Positions 45,790 through 53,189 of a DNA stretch of 64,000 nt are shown here, piece by piece; within the stretch, counting starts at the first letter, position 1, and each line of letters begins with the position of its first letter. Made by a program: the position numbers and the translations under genes. The notes beneath the pieces were generated by a model, which saw only the letters and a program-made list of their open reading frames with translations, did no database searches and was not told where the DNA came from. Source of the DNA: Methanobrevibacter smithii ATCC 35061 (lineage in GTDB: Archaea; Methanobacteriota; Methanobacteria; Methanobacteriales; Methanobacteriaceae); assembly GCF_000016525.1 (NCBI RefSeq), contig NC_009515.1, positions 894,501 through 958,500 on the forward strand. Reading direction: 5' to 3'.

Positions 45790-46863
45790 TTATTTCATAG
45801 CTCTAAGACGAACTTCAGGTTCTAATGCAAGAGGTTCTGCAGCTACAATAGCAGTACCTTTTGCTACAACAGTCATAGGATCATCAGAAACTTCAATAGG
45901 AATAGATATTTCATCGAAAACCCTTTCTTTTAATCCACGGAGTCTTGAACTTCCTCCAACTGCCACTGCATTATTATAAACACCCATCATCAATTCAGGA
46001 GATAATCTTTCTAAAATAACATTTAAACCATCTACAATTTCTTGCATAAATGGTTCTACAGCATCAGCAACTAACATTGAGTCGATGACAACTTTTTTAG
46101 GCCTGTTGGTTTCTAATGATTTACCAATAACTTCAACACTTAAGTTTTCAAGTTGTTCGCTACAGTGAATCATACCAACTTCTATTTTTGCAGATTCTGC
46201 ATCATGAATACCAATAGCTACATTATATTTTTCTGCAACCAATTCAACTATTCTGTTATCAATGTCATCTCCACCGCATCTAACTGTTTCAATATCGTTA
46301 ATACCACCAAGGGAAATGATAACAATATCTGTTGATCCTGCACCAATATCAATAACCATAGTTCCGTTTGGTTCAGCAATAGGTAAACCTGCACCAATAG
46401 CTGCTGCCAATCCTTCACTAATTACAAGAATGTTTTCTGCTCCAGCTTTCCTACCAATCTCTTCAGCTGCATTTTTTTCTACTTCAGAGGAATCTCCAGG
46501 AATACCAATAACGATTCTTCCAACACTTTCCCCCTCTTCTATACCAATTTGCATAGCTTTAATAAGTAAAGCTTGTGCTTGAGCTACGTTTTCAATGACT
46601 CCTTTTTTCAAAGGTCTTACAGCAAGAATATCTTCAGGAGTTCTACCAAGCATTTTTTTAGCTTCTTCCCCAACTGCTAAAACTTCAGACGGATCATCTT
46701 TTTTAACAGCAACAACTGATGGAATTTGATATAAATCAAATTTATCTCCAGATGGTTTTGCAATTACAGTGTTTAAAGTTCCTAAATCTATTCCCAAGCT
46801 GTTACTAATGATTCTAGTATCATTAACTTGTGATTCCTCTTCTTCATTTCCAAAAATATTCAT
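45790..46863 (-). CDS. mreB: MreB-like actin homologue
   Basis: 357 residues of the actin/HSP70 ATPase fold. Phosphate-1 loop NSLGIDLGTLNTV, connect-1 RIVIGIPGDSS, phosphate-2 MVIDIGAGSTDIVI, adenosine motif AVGGSSRLRGLKE. The RPLKKGVIEN and EGLAAAIGAGLPI stretches are close to MreB. MreB-like proteins in archaea are largely limited to pseudomurein-walled lineages, where they probably guide cell-wall growth. The N-terminal ~18 residues are acidic (GNEEEESQVND) and lack the amphipathic helix of bacterial MreB. SD GGAGGATT overlaps the stop region of the upstream unknown gene. Confidence 0.9.
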   Translation of the reverse strand: MNIFGNEEEESQVNDTRIISNSLGIDLGTLNTVIAKPSGDKFDLYQIPSVVAVKKDDPSEVLAVGEEAKKMLGRTPEDILAVRPLKKGVIENVAQAQALLIKAMQIGIEEGESVGRIVIGIPGDSSEVEKNAAEEIGRKAGAENILVISEGLAAAIGAGLPIAEPNGTMVIDIGAGSTDIVIISLGGINDIETVRCGGDDIDNRIVELVAEKYNVAIGIHDAESAKIEVGMIHCSEQLENLSVEVIGKSLETNRPKKVVIDSMLVADAVEPFMQEIVDGLNVILERLSPELMMGVYNNAVAVGGSSRLRGLKERVFDEISIPIEVSDDPMTVVAKGTAIVAAEPLALEPEVRLRAMK

Positions 46864-46865
46864 GA

Positions 46866-47501
46866 CTAATCCTCCGTTACAATATCTTTAAAATCAATGA
46901 CAAATATCCTATTAGATGTAGCTATACTCTGGACTTTTTCAATATCCTCATCTTTTTCAACTGAAATCAGAATTGTTGATAATACAACATCGCTTATATT
47001 ATATAATGGCTTTAAAGCAGATTTAATAAAATTTGGTAGTTTAACATTAGAATTTATATCAACATCAATAAAACCTGTAGTTTGAGATTCCTGTAAAATT
47101 GCAAATGAAACTTTAGATTTCTCAAGAACATAAACAAGATTTTTAATCATGTCCTCCGGAGCAACTAAAACCATTAAATTAGGTTCTTCAGTTAAATAAT
47201 GGCGAGTTATTTGTATAAAAGCCCCACCTCTCTGATTACAAAGTCTTTTAAATTGATTAATTTTCCTTGAATTACCATATAACATGATAAAATCAAATTT
47301 TTTATTCAATCGTTTATCCTTTAATATAACATGCTCCCTAAATAGAATTTTTACAGAATGCTTAGAAGCAATTGCTTTATAGGCTATGTCATCTATTAAA
47401 TTAACATTTCCTGCAGCTATACACCAAACTTTTTCATCTTGGTTTTCATTATCCGGTGTTAACCGTGCAGCTTGTCTAAGTGCTTGTATATCCTCTATCA
47501 T
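46866..47501 (-). CDS. Unknown protein encoded directly upstream of mreB-like
   Basis: 211 residues, no signal peptide or membrane helix, alternating alpha/beta with two similar halves: WCIAAGNVNLIDDIAYKAIA and VILKDKRLNKKFDFIMLY in the first, LMVLVAPEDMIKNLVYVL and VLSTILISVEKDEDIEK in the second. I recognise no family. Its TAG stop is two bases from ATG of the mreB-like gene, whose SD lies in its last codons, so the two are translationally coupled and probably functionally linked. Confidence 0.65.
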   Translation of the reverse strand: MIEDIQALRQAARLTPDNENQDEKVWCIAAGNVNLIDDIAYKAIASKHSVKILFREHVILKDKRLNKKFDFIMLYGNSRKINQFKRLCNQRGGAFIQITRHYLTEEPNLMVLVAPEDMIKNLVYVLEKSKVSFAILQESQTTGFIDVDINSNVKLPNFIKSALKPLYNISDVVLSTILISVEKDEDIEKVQSIATSNRIFVIDFKDIVTED

Positions 47502-47845
47502 TTAACTACTCGCATTATATTAATATTTTACTTCAACTTAAAATAAATTACAACAAAGTAATTGAATTTATTAAAGTTTAACAATTAATAATTACCCATT
47601 ATTATTATATATATTTTATCTTTAAAAATATAACTTTAACCATAACAATTAGCATAAAGCATAACAATAATTAAAATCAAAAATTAATTCAAGAAATAAA
47701 TAAATTTTCAAAACTCATATAAATTAGTTTATTTTACTAAAAATACCATTATTCAATCATTAAATAAGGACACAAGAAAAAATAATGAGTAAAACAAGAA
47801 AAAATTAATAACAAATGAGTTAAAAAGTATTTAATGGAGTTTTAC
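47502..47845. other. 344-base intergenic region between divergent genes
   Basis: Very AT-rich, no ORF with coding character, no tRNA. It must hold the promoters of the minus-strand mreB run and of the plus-strand pssA run. TATA-like ATTATTATATATATT at about 47600-47615 is the clearest candidate. GGAG at 47836-47839 is the SD of pssA. Confidence 0.45.
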
Positions 47846-48544
47846 ATGAAATTAGAAAGTACAAAGATTCAAAGTTTTTTTGCAATATCTGATGGAATAT
47901 CACTGATGAACATGCTATGTGGATTTATCTCAATTCTTCTTGCGATAAATCATAATTTTGAATTATCAGCAATTCTGATGATAATAGCTATCATGTTTGA
48001 CTCTGTAGATGGATGGGTAGCTAGGAAAATTAATAGAAATGATAAATTAAAATTTGGGCAAAATATAGACTCCCTTTCAGACGCCATATCCTTCGGTGCG
48101 GCACCTGCAGTATTCCTCTATACTATCAGTAGTACAATACCTCATAATCTTTCAATACTTCCGGCAATCATTAGTTTATTAATTGTAGCTTGTGGTGTCT
48201 TAAGATTAACCAGATACAATGCAATAGCAGATTACATCCAAACACATGACTTTATAGGATTTCCAATTCCAGGAATAGCTATTATATTAGCTACATTCTA
48301 TTTAAGCGGATTGTTCAATATTTATATTGCTTTAATATTAATGACAATAGTGTCTTTATTGATGATTAGCAATGTTACATACCCAAAATTTGACAATTTA
48401 ATTATAATCGGAATTTCTGTAGTGCTAATAGTGTTAATTATACTTCCAATAAGTCTAACACTCTTCGGCATAAACATACCTGCATTGATACTATTGATAT
48501 TTTCCTTATATTACCTGTTAATTAATTTAATTAAAATCAATTAA
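47846..48544 (+). CDS. pssA: Archaetidylserine synthase (CDP-alcohol phosphatidyltransferase family)
   Basis: 232 residues, about seven membrane helices. The CDP-alcohol motif is complete: FDSVDGWVARKINRNDKLKFG then QNIDSLSDAISFG (D-x2-DG-x2-AR-x(8)-G-x3-D-x3-D). NMLCGFISILLA before it and the PLAYLLP-like FPIPGIAIILA later match PssA. It makes archaetidylserine from CDP-archaeol and L-serine; a decarboxylase would give archaetidylethanolamine. ATG 47846 follows GGAG at good spacing; ATG 47834 has no SD. It is the first gene of a run with a DUF515 protein and a sortase. Confidence 0.92.
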   Translation: MKLESTKIQSFFAISDGISLMNMLCGFISILLAINHNFELSAILMIIAIMFDSVDGWVARKINRNDKLKFGQNIDSLSDAISFGAAPAVFLYTISSTIPHNLSILPAIISLLIVACGVLRLTRYNAIADYIQTHDFIGFPIPGIAIILATFYLSGLFNIYIALILMTIVSLLMISNVTYPKFDNLIIIGISVVLIVLIILPISLTLFGINIPALILLIFSLYYLLINLIKIN

Positions 48545-48547
48545 ATT

Positions 48548-48580
48548 ACCCATCTACTTTTTTAAACTAAAAGTAGGGGT
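48548..48580 (+). promoter_or_regulatory. Hairpin that sequesters the Shine-Dalgarno of the DUF515 gene
   Basis: ACCC (48548-48551) and CTACTTTT (48554-48561) pair with AAAAGTAG (48569-48576) and GGGT (48577-48580), with an AT bulge and a 7-base loop: 12 pairs. The right arm contains AGGGGT, the SD 8 bases before ATG 48589. It starts three bases after the pssA stop and has no T-run, so translational control or RNA processing is more likely than termination. Confidence 0.55.
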
Positions 48581-48588
48581 ATAAATCA

Positions 48589-49761
48589 ATGATTGACCAA
48601 AAACCAAGAGATCCATTATATCCTCAAGGATTTGAGGATATAGATAACCTTAAAAACCGTCAAATACCACGACCAAAACCTAAAGAAAACGAAGATAATG
48701 ATTTAAAAATATTAAAATCATTCAATCAGAAATTAGGAAAATATATTGGTCCGAAACCAAAAAATATAATTGAAAATGAAGAAAAGAAAAAAATAGGTAT
48801 GATAATTACAACTTTAATTATCCTAACTTTAGTAATATCCACATATTATTTCTTAATTTATGAACCGTCACAGGAAGAGCTAAATTTAGCAAAAACAACC
48901 AAACTTAATGAACTCCACAGTCTTTATACAGGTGCACTAACAAGCTCCAGCGAAGCTATGATATTAGAAAATGAAATCAACAATGCCAGAAGCAAAAATG
49001 AAGTGGAATCAATAAATATACTGTCACCCGCAACTAAAGCCTGGAAATCATTTCATAAAAAGTCCATAAATGCAAATTTAGACCCGTACAACAGAACCAT
49101 GGCAACATATACTGACAACAATACCAAAAATGCAATAATGCCTGCAAGTGAAGCTTTAACAATTGTTGATGAAAACAATGCAGAAGTTCTCTCCAAAATT
49201 AAATTTGAAAAACCGAATACAGTGTCAGTGCCTATTTTAGTTTCAAGACTGCAGGCAGGAGCCGGACTTGTAAATGTAGGAAGTGTTGTTGATATCTACA
49301 CCAGCTCAAATTATACGGAAAATGGAACACCAAACAATCAAACAAATCCAGATATAAAGGGATGTACTGTAGTTTCCATAATGAGATGTGAAGAAAACGG
49401 AGAAATTGACAGTGAATACTCAAAAGCAAATACAGTTGTTCATGGAAACAACACAAATCCAAATGAAAATACACAAACCTTCAAATCCAATGTTTTAGAA
49501 CTTTTAAAAGGTTCAATAATAAACGGATACAATGAAAAACAGACAGCCGAATTATTGCAGAATTACGGTATAAAATTATCCAATTATGAAAGGCAAATTA
49601 ATCTTGGAGATTTAGATGCACAGTATATGTTACTTGTTGAAACCCCTCAGGATAAGGTTAATTTCTTATTGGACAATATGGATCAAATCATATTAACAAT
49701 TCCAACAACAAATGCACCTTCATGGATGGTTAATGAAATAAATTCAACTTACAACAAATAG
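48589..49761 (+). CDS. DUF515-like membrane protein with CpaB/SAF-like features
   Basis: 390 residues. Residues 1-~65 are cytoplasmic, Pro/Lys-rich; one membrane helix at ~67-88 (GMIITTLIILTLVISTYYF); the rest is outside, with several NxT sequons. SVPILVSRLQAGAGLVNVG with VDIYTSS resembles the conserved block of CpaB/RcpC pilus-assembly proteins. I recall a methanobacterial family DUF515 with this layout. It lies between archaetidylserine synthase and a sortase, which suggests a cell-surface assembly job; it could be a sortase partner or scaffold. Confidence 0.72.
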   Translation: MIDQKPRDPLYPQGFEDIDNLKNRQIPRPKPKENEDNDLKILKSFNQKLGKYIGPKPKNIIENEEKKKIGMIITTLIILTLVISTYYFLIYEPSQEELNLAKTTKLNELHSLYTGALTSSSEAMILENEINNARSKNEVESINILSPATKAWKSFHKKSINANLDPYNRTMATYTDNNTKNAIMPASEALTIVDENNAEVLSKIKFEKPNTVSVPILVSRLQAGAGLVNVGSVVDIYTSSNYTENGTPNNQTNPDIKGCTVVSIMRCEENGEIDSEYSKANTVVHGNNTNPNENTQTFKSNVLELLKGSIINGYNEKQTAELLQNYGIKLSNYERQINLGDLDAQYMLLVETPQDKVNFLLDNMDQIILTIPTTNAPSWMVNEINSTYNK

Positions 49762-49799
49762 GTAAAATATTTTAAACTAAAAAATAAAAAGTTGATAAC

Positions 49800-50522
49800 A
49801 TGGACAAACCAAAAATTACAACCATAGTTGTTATAATTTGTATAATCATATTAGGATTATATGCAGCAGGAGAAGTTAATTATTACTCATCAAAAATAGC
49901 TATTGAGAAAAATATTGATTCTCCTGTTGTAAATATACCAACCATTGGAATTGAAGAGAAGATAAATAATGTATCTCTTTCACAAGGTGTTATGCATGAT
50001 GCAAAATCATTTACACCGACAAATGGAGATGTTATACTGTCAGGACACAGAACTCTTCAGGGATCACCATTTTTAAGACTTAATGAGTTGAATAATGGAG
50101 ATGTAATTACTTTAGAATGGCCGGGAATCGGGGAAGTAAACTATACTGTCATAAACAAGACTATAGTCGAACCAACTGCCCGCATCAATACTCAAAGTAA
50201 TGGAACACACATATATCTAATTACCTGTGACCCAATCGGATCTACAGCACATAGATTAATTATTGAAGGGGAGTTAAGTGATGTTGGTCCAATAAATGAT
50301 AAAATAATTCAAAATAACCCACATGAATCATATGCATTAATAATAACTACTGCATTTTTAGTTATAGGGTTAATATTCAGTTATTTCTATCCTAAGGACA
50401 ATAGAATTTACATATTAGCTATAGTGCTGATTATATCAGCAATATTATTCTATTTCTACCTTTTCCCAATAGATTCTAATATAATTTATGAAAAGATATT
50501 ATGGTTAAACGGAGGAATGTAA
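49800..50522 (+). CDS. Sortase (class E-like) with N- and C-terminal membrane helices
   Basis: 240 residues. One N-terminal helix (~8-25), a beta-barrel sortase domain, then two C-terminal helices (~180-200 and ~207-225). Catalytic triad: His83 in ILSGHRTLQGSPF, Cys143 in YLITCDPIG, Arg152 in AHRLIIEGEL; the spacing is as in SrtD/E. Sortases cut a C-terminal sorting signal and transfer the protein to an amine acceptor. In a pseudomurein archaeon the acceptor could be the wall peptide or a lipid amine; see the neighbouring pssA. Archaeosortases (ArtA) are a different family. It starts 38 bp after the DUF515 gene and is followed after 3 bp by mptD. Confidence 0.9.
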   Translation: MDKPKITTIVVIICIIILGLYAAGEVNYYSSKIAIEKNIDSPVVNIPTIGIEEKINNVSLSQGVMHDAKSFTPTNGDVILSGHRTLQGSPFLRLNELNNGDVITLEWPGIGEVNYTVINKTIVEPTARINTQSNGTHIYLITCDPIGSTAHRLIIEGELSDVGPINDKIIQNNPHESYALIITTAFLVIGLIFSYFYPKDNRIYILAIVLIISAILFYFYLFPIDSNIIYEKILWLNGGM

Positions 50523-50525
50523 AGT

Positions 50526-50894
50526 ATGGATGTAGATGAAAAATACTTTTCAAATATAACCTCAAGAGAAAGAGCAATATTTGAAGGTGCAATAAGTATG
50601 GGAGCACTATTTCACCAATTTGTTGGAACTCCCGTAAATAAAAGTTCTAAAAAAAGCTTAGAAACAAGTATGGAAGAATCATTAAAATTACAGCCAGCTA
50701 TTGAAGATGTTGATGTTAAAATCAGATTTGATAAACTAGAAGAATCAATGAGCGACTTTGATTACACTTCTTTAACTGGAGATATGCTTGATGTTAAAAT
50801 ATATACAAAAGTAAAGGATGTTCAGGCTACAATAAGAATAGAATTTATTGAAGAGTTAAATTATCCTTTAATGTATGTAGAAGACATCAATTAA
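50526..50894 (+). CDS. mptD: Dihydroneopterin aldolase, archaeal MptD type
   Basis: 122 residues. ERAIFEGAISMGALFHQFVGTPVN is split as ERAIFEGAISMGALFHQF and VGTPVN and is the hallmark of the archaeal DHNA family (formerly DUF381). Cleaves 7,8-dihydroneopterin to 6-hydroxymethyl-dihydropterin, a step in tetrahydromethanopterin synthesis. It begins 3 bases after the sortase stop, with GGAGG in the sortase's last codons serving as SD. Its association with surface genes looks like operon hitch-hiking. Confidence 0.92.
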   Translation: MDVDEKYFSNITSRERAIFEGAISMGALFHQFVGTPVNKSSKKSLETSMEESLKLQPAIEDVDVKIRFDKLEESMSDFDYTSLTGDMLDVKIYTKVKDVQATIRIEFIEELNYPLMYVEDIN

Positions 50895-50904
50895 ATTATT
50901 GCAG

Positions 50905-50927
50905 GTGTTGTTATACAAACAACACCC
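50905..50927. terminator. Bidirectional hairpin terminator between convergent mptD and bsh
   Basis: Perfect 9-bp stem GGTGTTGTT (50905-50913) / AACAACACC (50919-50927), loop ATACA, then ATAAACTATTTTTTAA on the plus strand. It lies between the two convergent stop codons. Confidence 0.75.
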
Positions 50928-50939
50928 ATAAACTATTTT

Positions 50940-51890
50940 TTAATCAACCAACTCAAAATTAATTAACTGATTGGTTTCCAAATCCTCATCATGTATATTA
51001 ACAGATGTTTGAGGACCATCATATGTTTTATAATACAATATTCCCTTATCTGTATTGTAACAGTCTGAATAAATAGTATACTCAAATTTATCAGGTTCTT
51101 CCACTAACGTACATCCTTTTTGCTGTTCAACAGATGCCAGAATATGGAAAAACTGAGACACACTTTCTTTTTCAGAATCTCCGGAAACGGAATTTTCTTT
51201 AACAAAAGCTGCTTTTACAAAACGGGACTGTGAAGAAACATCCCCCGGAAGACCAATTGAACCCATTCCCCGACTATAAGTTGCCAAATCCAAATTGCCT
51301 CCAAAGGTATTTTCAGGCGTTCTGTTTGATAATGCCATATAATTATTTAAATTAAATAGCTGTTTATCAAAAGGAGGGTTGTTTGTTAAAACTCCTACAG
51401 GATTATCATAAATATCCAGTCCTTCCTCTACAACCTCTACAACAATTGAAGCATTCCTATCTGAAATAATCCAATGAAGTGGAGATGGAGGCAACTGGGC
51501 GGAAAATTTCTCATCTGAAATATTTAAGTTTTCCAATAACCTTTCGGCATCACTGATGGTTTTTGCTTGAGATAATATATATGGAATAATCTCAAAAGAA
51601 GCTATGTTAACTTTAGATTTATCTAGTGGTTTGTAGTCACAGTAATCCGGAAAGTTTAATCCCCCCATAGCTAATCCTTTCTCATTACATGCATCATAAT
51701 ACAAAGGATATTCATCAATACCTGCAGCTATGCCAATAATCCCATAATGATTTTCAATGTCCTCAGTATCCCTGAATATTAAAGGATAGTTTCTAGGAGT
51801 TATCGTTACTCTTTCATTATATGAAATTTCATAGTCAAAATTACGGCCAAAATAATGGCATTTTGTTAAATAATTTGCAGCAGTACACAT
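50940..51890 (-). CDS. bsh: Choloylglycine hydrolase (bile salt hydrolase)
   Basis: 316 residues, Ntn-hydrolase. Starting at ATG 51890 the protein begins MCT, so Cys2 becomes the N-terminal nucleophile once Met is removed; the in-frame TTG 51899 would bury it and is rejected. Other active-site features: GRNFDYE (Arg16, Asp19), VLTNNPPFDKQ (Asn), SRGMGSIGLPGDVSSQSRFVK in two blocks (Arg). Deconjugates glycine/taurine bile salts, giving bile tolerance in the gut; a functional archaeal BSH is known from M. smithii. Probably acquired from gut Firmicutes. GGAGG lies upstream. Confidence 0.94.
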   Translation of the reverse strand: MCTAANYLTKCHYFGRNFDYEISYNERVTITPRNYPLIFRDTEDIENHYGIIGIAAGIDEYPLYYDACNEKGLAMGGLNFPDYCDYKPLDKSKVNIASFEIIPYILSQAKTISDAERLLENLNISDEKFSAQLPPSPLHWIISDRNASIVVEVVEEGLDIYDNPVGVLTNNPPFDKQLFNLNNYMALSNRTPENTFGGNLDLATYSRGMGSIGLPGDVSSQSRFVKAAFVKENSVSGDSEKESVSQFFHILASVEQQKGCTLVEEPDKFEYTIYSDCYNTDKGILYYKTYDGPQTSVNIHDEDLETNQLINFELVD

Positions 51891-51980
51891 AATTACCAAA
51901 CCTCCGTTGATAATTAATTATGTATAATCCATATTTATACTTAATTATATATTCTAAAAAAAAGAGCAGAAACAAAAAAA

Positions 51981-53138
51981 TTAATAAATTTCTGTTAAAT
52001 CATCCAATAAATCAGTCAAATGCTGTTTAGTGATATGATTCATTAAAACTACACGAATAGCTATAGGACATTTAGCTACTGAAACTCTCCATCCCAAATC
52101 TTCCAGTTTATCAGCCAAATCATGAGCTTCCATATCCGGATGATTAAATGCTACAATGTTCAATTCAGGTTCTACAACAACATCATAACCTATTTTTTCC
52201 AGACCTTCTTTAAAATAATGAGTATTATCCATCAAGTTTCCTGCAAGCTTTTCATAGCCTTCGTTTCCAAGATATTTCATGATTGCATAAGTAGCTGCAG
52301 AAGCTGCTCCTGAACGAGTTCCAACAATTGTAGATTGTGTTTTAACAGTCAGATATGGAGAATCAACAGCCATCACTTCCAGATACTCTTTTTTTCTAAA
52401 CAGAATTCCTCCGGCAGGAATTGGTGCCAAACCCATTTTATGAGGATCAACAGTAATTGAACATACCCCCGGTAATGAAAAATCAAAAGGCGGAAATTCA
52501 TAACCAATTTTTCTTAAAAATGGTATTGAAAAACCTCCAAATGCCGCGTCAACATGGAAGTAAATATTATTTTCATAAGCTATTTCAGACAATTCTTCAA
52601 TAGGATCAACCAAACCCAATTCAGTAGTTCCTGCAATAGCTACAATAGCCACAGTATTATCGGAAATATTTTCTTTAACTGAATCAACATCGATTTTGTA
52701 ATTTTCATCCAGTTTAGCTTCAATAATTTTTAAATTCATCATATCTGCAGCTTTTTTAAATGAGAAATGAGCAGAATCCGGAATTATGATTTCTCCTTCT
52801 TTAATTCCCTTATATTTTCGGGCATGATTTCTTGCTGCCCTCATCGCCATGATATTAGCTTCAGTACCACCAGTTACAATATTTCCATAAGGTTCACTAA
52901 TCGATAATAATTCACCAATAGATTTTATAACTTCATTTTCAATATATTTTGTTCCTTTAAAAAGACCAGGATCTCCCAAATTAGAATCTAAAAATTTACA
53001 ATAAACTTCTTTAGCAAATGGATGTGCTTCTGTACACATAGAACCTAATATTCTACCATCACTATATTTATGGTCTTTTGATTGGATTTCATTTAATTCT
53101 TTAAGTATGTCTTTTTTAGATATTGGTTTATCTTCCAT
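51981..53138 (-). CDS. mfnA: L-tyrosine/L-aspartate decarboxylase MfnA
   Basis: 385-residue PLP-dependent group II decarboxylase. PLP lysine in [16 protein letters not shown], aspartate in [24 protein letters not shown] for the PLP phosphate. Makes tyramine for methanofuran and can make beta-alanine for coenzyme A. Archaeal length and sequence pattern fit MfnA. SD AAGGTTG precedes ATG 53138. It lies between ppsA and bsh, all on the minus strand. Confidence 0.94.
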
Positions 53139-53189
53139 AGTACAACCTTATAAGGTGATATTTAAAAAAAATAAAAAAGAAAATAAAAT

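Noticed and set aside
47502-47845. Possible RNA gene in the long divergent intergenic region
   Set aside because: No GC-rich structured stretch; stable archaeal RNAs in an AT-rich genome would stand out.
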